This document shows, piece by piece, positions 5,905 to 7,671 of a stretch of DNA of 7,671 bases (its first letter is position 1; each line of letters starts with the position of its first letter). The notes under the pieces are model-generated. The model was not told the origin of the DNA, did not search any database, and worked only from the letters and a program-made list of their open reading frames with translations. Origin of the DNA: an uncultured Halieaceae bacterium (GTDB taxonomy: Bacteria > Pseudomonadota > Gammaproteobacteria > Pseudomonadales > Halieaceae); contig CALINF010000335.1 in the NCBI GenBank assembly GCA_938045215.1, positions 1-7,671 of the forward strand, read 5' to 3'. The position numbers and the translations under genes were made by a program.

Positions 5905-7092
5905 TTACTGTTCCTCGCCGAATACTAGAATTCGCTCTTCTCCATTAACAATCACCGCATCGGCAAAGCTTGCAGAGGCCAACTGACGGCCAAACAGGCT
6001 GTTGGCTATGAACCAGATCCCGACAATTCGTGTAGGTTCAGCACCGCCGATCGCACTGCGAAAATCGGCCAGGACTGGACGCTGATGACTGAACCACTCA
6101 CCTAAGCCTTCCTGTCCACTTTGTAATGTCCAGTGGTATTCCTTACCACCCCAGCCCGGCAGCGGACACTCAAAATGACTCCCAACAGCCAACTCCTTTG
6201 ACCAAAACCACGTAAGATCCTGTCCGTTATCAAATTCCAGTGCGATGCTGAGATAGTCATGAAACTGGGCCTCTGTCTCGGGGCCAAGGGCCGGGATAGT
6301 GTCGTAGCGCCAGCTAAACTCGAACAGCGTATTTTCATCCAGCGGGATATCGAGTGGCATCTTCACAATGCTGGCATCATCTCGTGTCGACGCTGCAATG
6401 CCGGGTTTGCCATCGGCAGTACCATCCGACCAGACGTTCGCACGGGTTACATACCACAGATGCTCAAAGCCCTGAGGCAGGGTCTTGAAACTCTCCTTTG
6501 CGGTCAAGGCTGCAGCCGCAGCTTCAGAACCCTCAGCCGCCAGTTGCGAAAGTGCGTCGTCAACCGGACCTTCAAGAATAACGCTTTCTACAGTGACATC
6601 CGCTGGCACTGCCGGTAGCGTAGTAAAACCTGGCGGATAGCTACCACGCCGATCCGTCCAGTAAAGGCCCAAAGGTCTTAGCGAGACATACAATTGCCCA
6701 TCATCCATAGCGCTGAACACTTCCTGATCCGCTCTGAATTGAACTGCCGAGCCATTCTCGCCTATGCGATACCACATCATATGCCGTGGCTCGAACGTCA
6801 TACCTTCTGCCTCCAGCGACCCTTTGGCAAACAATGCGACACTATCGCCAGCCGATACGCTTAAACCGGAGTCAAGCCAGCCTGCCATCGCATTCTCTAT
6901 ACGAACTTCCGAACTGACTCTAACTATGGACGCTGTATCTGAAGGCGGCTCAGAGGCTGCAAGGGGTCGCGAGTTGGGATCGCTCGGAGGAGTGGCCTTA
7001 CTGCAACCTGCTACCGCTGTGATCAGAAGCGTGAGCAAGATAACGCCAATATATCTACCGCATAGTAATGGCCTGTTATTACGTCCCTTCAT
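5905..7092 (-). CDS. Lipoprotein with C-terminal DUF3047-like domain
   Basis: A 395-residue protein. The N-terminus is a lipoprotein signal: a basic start, a hydrophobic stretch (14-28) and the lipobox AVAGC with Cys30. Ser at +2 favours the outer membrane. A disordered Pro/Ser-rich linker (31-55) follows. Residues about 58-175 form a beta-rich region (AGWLDSGLSVSAGDSVALFAKG at its start) that resembles lectin-like jelly rolls, an inference only. Residues about 205-385 resemble DUF3047: FEFSWRYDTIP (257-267), HDYLSIALEF (278-287), LTWFWSKE (293-300), WFSHQRPVLADFRSAIG (333-349) and SFADAVIV (375-382). The function of that domain is unknown. The ATG has a good ribosome binding site (AGGGA, 8 bases upstream). 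The gene lies between the rRNA operon terminator and the MBOAT-like gene on the same strand. No clear promoter was found; TACACT and GATATT near 7113-7135 are weak -10 candidates. Confidence 0.88.
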   Translation of the reverse strand: MKGRNNRPLLCGRYIGVILLTLLITAVAGCSKATPPSDPNSRPLAASEPPSDTASIVRVSSEVRIENAMAGWLDSGLSVSAGDSVALFAKGSLEAEGMTFEPRHMMWYRIGENGSAVQFRADQEVFSAMDDGQLYVSLRPLGLYWTDRRGSYPPGFTTLPAVPADVTVESVILEGPVDDALSQLAAEGSEAAAAALTAKESFKTLPQGFEHLWYVTRANVWSDGTADGKPGIAASTRDDASIVKMPLDIPLDENTLFEFSWRYDTIPALGPETEAQFHDYLSIALEFDNGQDLTWFWSKELAVGSHFECPLPGWGGKEYHWTLQSGQEGLGEWFSHQRPVLADFRSAIGGAEPTRIVGIWFIANSLFGRQLASASFADAVIVNGEERILVFGEEQ

Positions 7093-7157
7093 CGTTTGCG
7101 TCCCTGCTCTCTACGTTAATATCCCTCAAGTGTAGCCTAGATGGCAGTTAGTGTTCT

Positions 7158-7174
7158 TCGCGCAAGATGCGCGA
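7158..7174. promoter_or_regulatory. Perfect inverted repeat upstream of the lipoprotein gene
   Basis: TCGCGCA-AGA-TGCGCGA is a perfect 7-bp inverted repeat with a 3-base centre, 66 bp upstream of the lipoprotein start. No T-run is next to it, so it is unlikely to be an intrinsic terminator. It may be an operator for the lipoprotein promoter or simply a stable hairpin in the read-through transcript. Confidence 0.35.
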
Positions 7175-7194
7175 TGAATTACCGCCCCATAACT

Positions 7195-7231
7195 AAAAAA
7201 CCCCGACCAGCTATGCTGGACGGGGTGTTTT
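7195..7231 (-). terminator. Second intrinsic terminator after the 5S gene, possibly bidirectional
   Basis: A stem of CCCCG (7201-7205) and CCAGC (7207-7211) pairs with GCTGG (7215-7219) and CGGGG (7221-7225), with one A/A mismatch and a TAT loop. On the minus strand it is followed by six T (the A-run at 7195-7200). On the plus strand a weaker TGTTTT follows. It lies between the rRNA operon end and the lipoprotein gene, both on the minus strand. Its evident job is to stop rRNA read-through into the lipoprotein gene. Confidence 0.85.
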
Positions 7232-7284
7232 ATTTGGAACGGGCCGCGCAGGTGCCTGGCGAGAGCCTGCCCCTCTTTTCGGGT

Positions 7285-7307
7285 ATGACCTACAGTAAGT
7301 GGCGAGC
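7285..7307. repeat. Direct repeat, copy 1 (23 bp)
   Basis: This segment starts ATGACCTACAGTAAG and ends GGCGAGC. It is identical over 23 bases to 7355-7377, with a 70-bp period. The first nine bases match the complement of the 5S gene's 3' end (7541-7549), so the repeat may derive from 5S sequence downstream of the operon. The neighbouring 7253-7261 (GCCTGGCGA) also equals the 5S terminal helix. Confidence 0.8.
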
Positions 7308-7354
7308 GGTGATTCCTGGAGGTGCTTCGCAGGGACAATCCCGGCTGCAGGGCG

Positions 7355-7377
7355 ATGACCTACAGTAAGTGGCGAGC
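7355..7377. repeat. Direct repeat, copy 2 (23 bp)
   Basis: Second copy of the 23-bp repeat. With the four preceding bases it gives GGCGATGACCTAC (7351-7363), identical over 13 bases to the 5S gene end at 7537-7549. Its last seven bases form the left arm of a perfect hairpin, GGCGAGC-AGT-GCTCGCC (7371-7387), that copy 1 lacks. Confidence 0.8.
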
Positions 7378-7431
7378 AGTGCTCGCCATCCTTCGGAGGC
7401 CTGCGGCCCTTCCTCCCCGTGCCGATGGCAC
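7371..7431 (-). other. Hairpin-rich spacer downstream of the 5S terminator
   Basis: Two perfect small stems lie here: GGCGAGC/GCTCGCC with an AGT loop (7371-7387) and GTGCC/GGCAC with a GAT loop (7419-7431). A possible short stem around CCTTCGGAGG lies between them. On the minus strand this is the stretch between the two terminators that follow the 5S gene. It has no tRNA cloverleaf and no convincing reading frame. It may be an eroded rRNA-derived spacer or a small structured RNA; the sequence alone does not decide. Confidence 0.35.
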
Positions 7432-7481
7432 AGGGTCGGTCACATGGGCCCGGGTGTAGTGGCAGTAGTACATCACAATCC

Positions 7482-7529
7482 TAAAAAACAAAACCCCTAT
7501 CGGTTTCCCGATAGGGGTTGTCTTTTTTA
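7482..7529 (-). terminator. Intrinsic terminator of the rRNA operon
   Basis: A perfect 12-bp stem, AACCCCTATCGG (7492-7503) with CCGATAGGGGTT (7508-7519), has a four-base loop. On the minus strand it is followed by a T-rich tail (TTTTGTTTTTTAG, starting from the stem). It begins about 13 bases after the 5S 3' end, the standard position for an rRNA operon terminator. The plus-strand side also has a T-run, so it could act in both directions. Confidence 0.93.
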
Positions 7530-7532
7530 AAA

Positions 7533-7650
7533 GCCTGGCGATGACCTACTCTCACATGGGGAAACCCCACACTACCATCGGCGATGCATCGTTTCACTAC
7601 TGAGTTCGGTATGGGGTCAGGTGGTTCCAATGCTCTATGGTCGCCAGGCA
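7533..7650 (-). rRNA. rrf: 5S ribosomal RNA
   Basis: On the minus strand the gene begins TGCCTGGCGACC and ends GGTCATCGCCAGGC. These ends form the terminal helix (GCCTGGCGA with TCGCCAGGC). Internal segments ACCTGACCCCAT, CCGAACTCAG, AGTGAAACG, CGATGGTAGTGTGGGG and GAGAGTAGG match the conserved gammaproteobacterial 5S sequence. The length of about 118 bases is normal. It is the last gene of an rRNA operon. The remaining bases to 7671 are the spacer to the 23S gene, which lies outside the window. Ends are accurate to a base or two. Confidence 0.97.
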
Positions 7651-7671
7651 AACTGGCTTGTCAGTCTTCGG

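Noticed and set aside
7126..7368. Open frames of 70-75 codons on both strands across the terminator and 5S-like repeats.
   Set aside because: They run through a strong terminator hairpin and the repeats, have arginine- and proline-rich compositions typical of chance frames, and lack ribosome binding sites.
7285..7377. Two identical 23-bp repeats separated by 47 bp, resembling a minimal CRISPR unit.
   Set aside because: Only two copies, in a ribosomal spacer, partly matching the 5S gene end, and with no cas genes in the window.

Overview
The window looks like a chromosomal segment from a gammaproteobacterium, plausibly a marine one. The 5S rRNA gene at the right end is of the gammaproteobacterial type. 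The protein repertoire (FecR-like, OmpA-like, CHASE2, FHA, PhyH dioxygenase, DUF3047-like lipoprotein) is common in marine gammaproteobacteria such as the Halieaceae. The genus is an inference and cannot be fixed from the sequence.

Left half (1-4292), all on the minus strand and read right to left: a compact gene set encoding a secreted FecR-domain protein, a membrane-anchored OmpA/peptidoglycan-binding protein, a CHASE2 membrane receptor with a degenerate HD-GYP-like output domain, and a cytoplasmic protein with two FHA domains. A possible further gene start runs off the left edge. The first two genes are 4 bp apart and the third follows within 13-55 bp. The FHA gene comes after a 123-bp gap containing a perfect inverted repeat. 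The set reads as an envelope-to-cytoplasm signalling module: periplasmic FecR and OmpA parts, a periplasmic CHASE2 sensor, and an FHA reader of phosphothreonine. A Ser/Thr kinase or phosphatase would be expected nearby but is not visible here.

Centre (4293-5459): a 285-bp divergent intergenic region with one plausible promoter facing each way and a short palindrome, followed on the plus strand by a PhyH-type Fe(II)/2-oxoglutarate dioxygenase gene.

Right-centre (5448-7092), minus strand: a lipoprotein gene with an N-terminal beta-rich region and a C-terminal DUF3047-like domain, followed by a small MBOAT/wax-synthase-like membrane protein gene. The latter meets the dioxygenase gene tail to tail with a 12-bp overlap. 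Its open frame continues upstream to the lipoprotein stop codon, and its likely original start seems to lack one base.

Right end (7093-7671): the tail of an rRNA operon on the minus strand. It contains the 5S gene, a strong terminator, about 250 bp with a duplicated 23-bp segment that resembles the 5S 3' end plus several small hairpins, and a second terminator before the lipoprotein gene.
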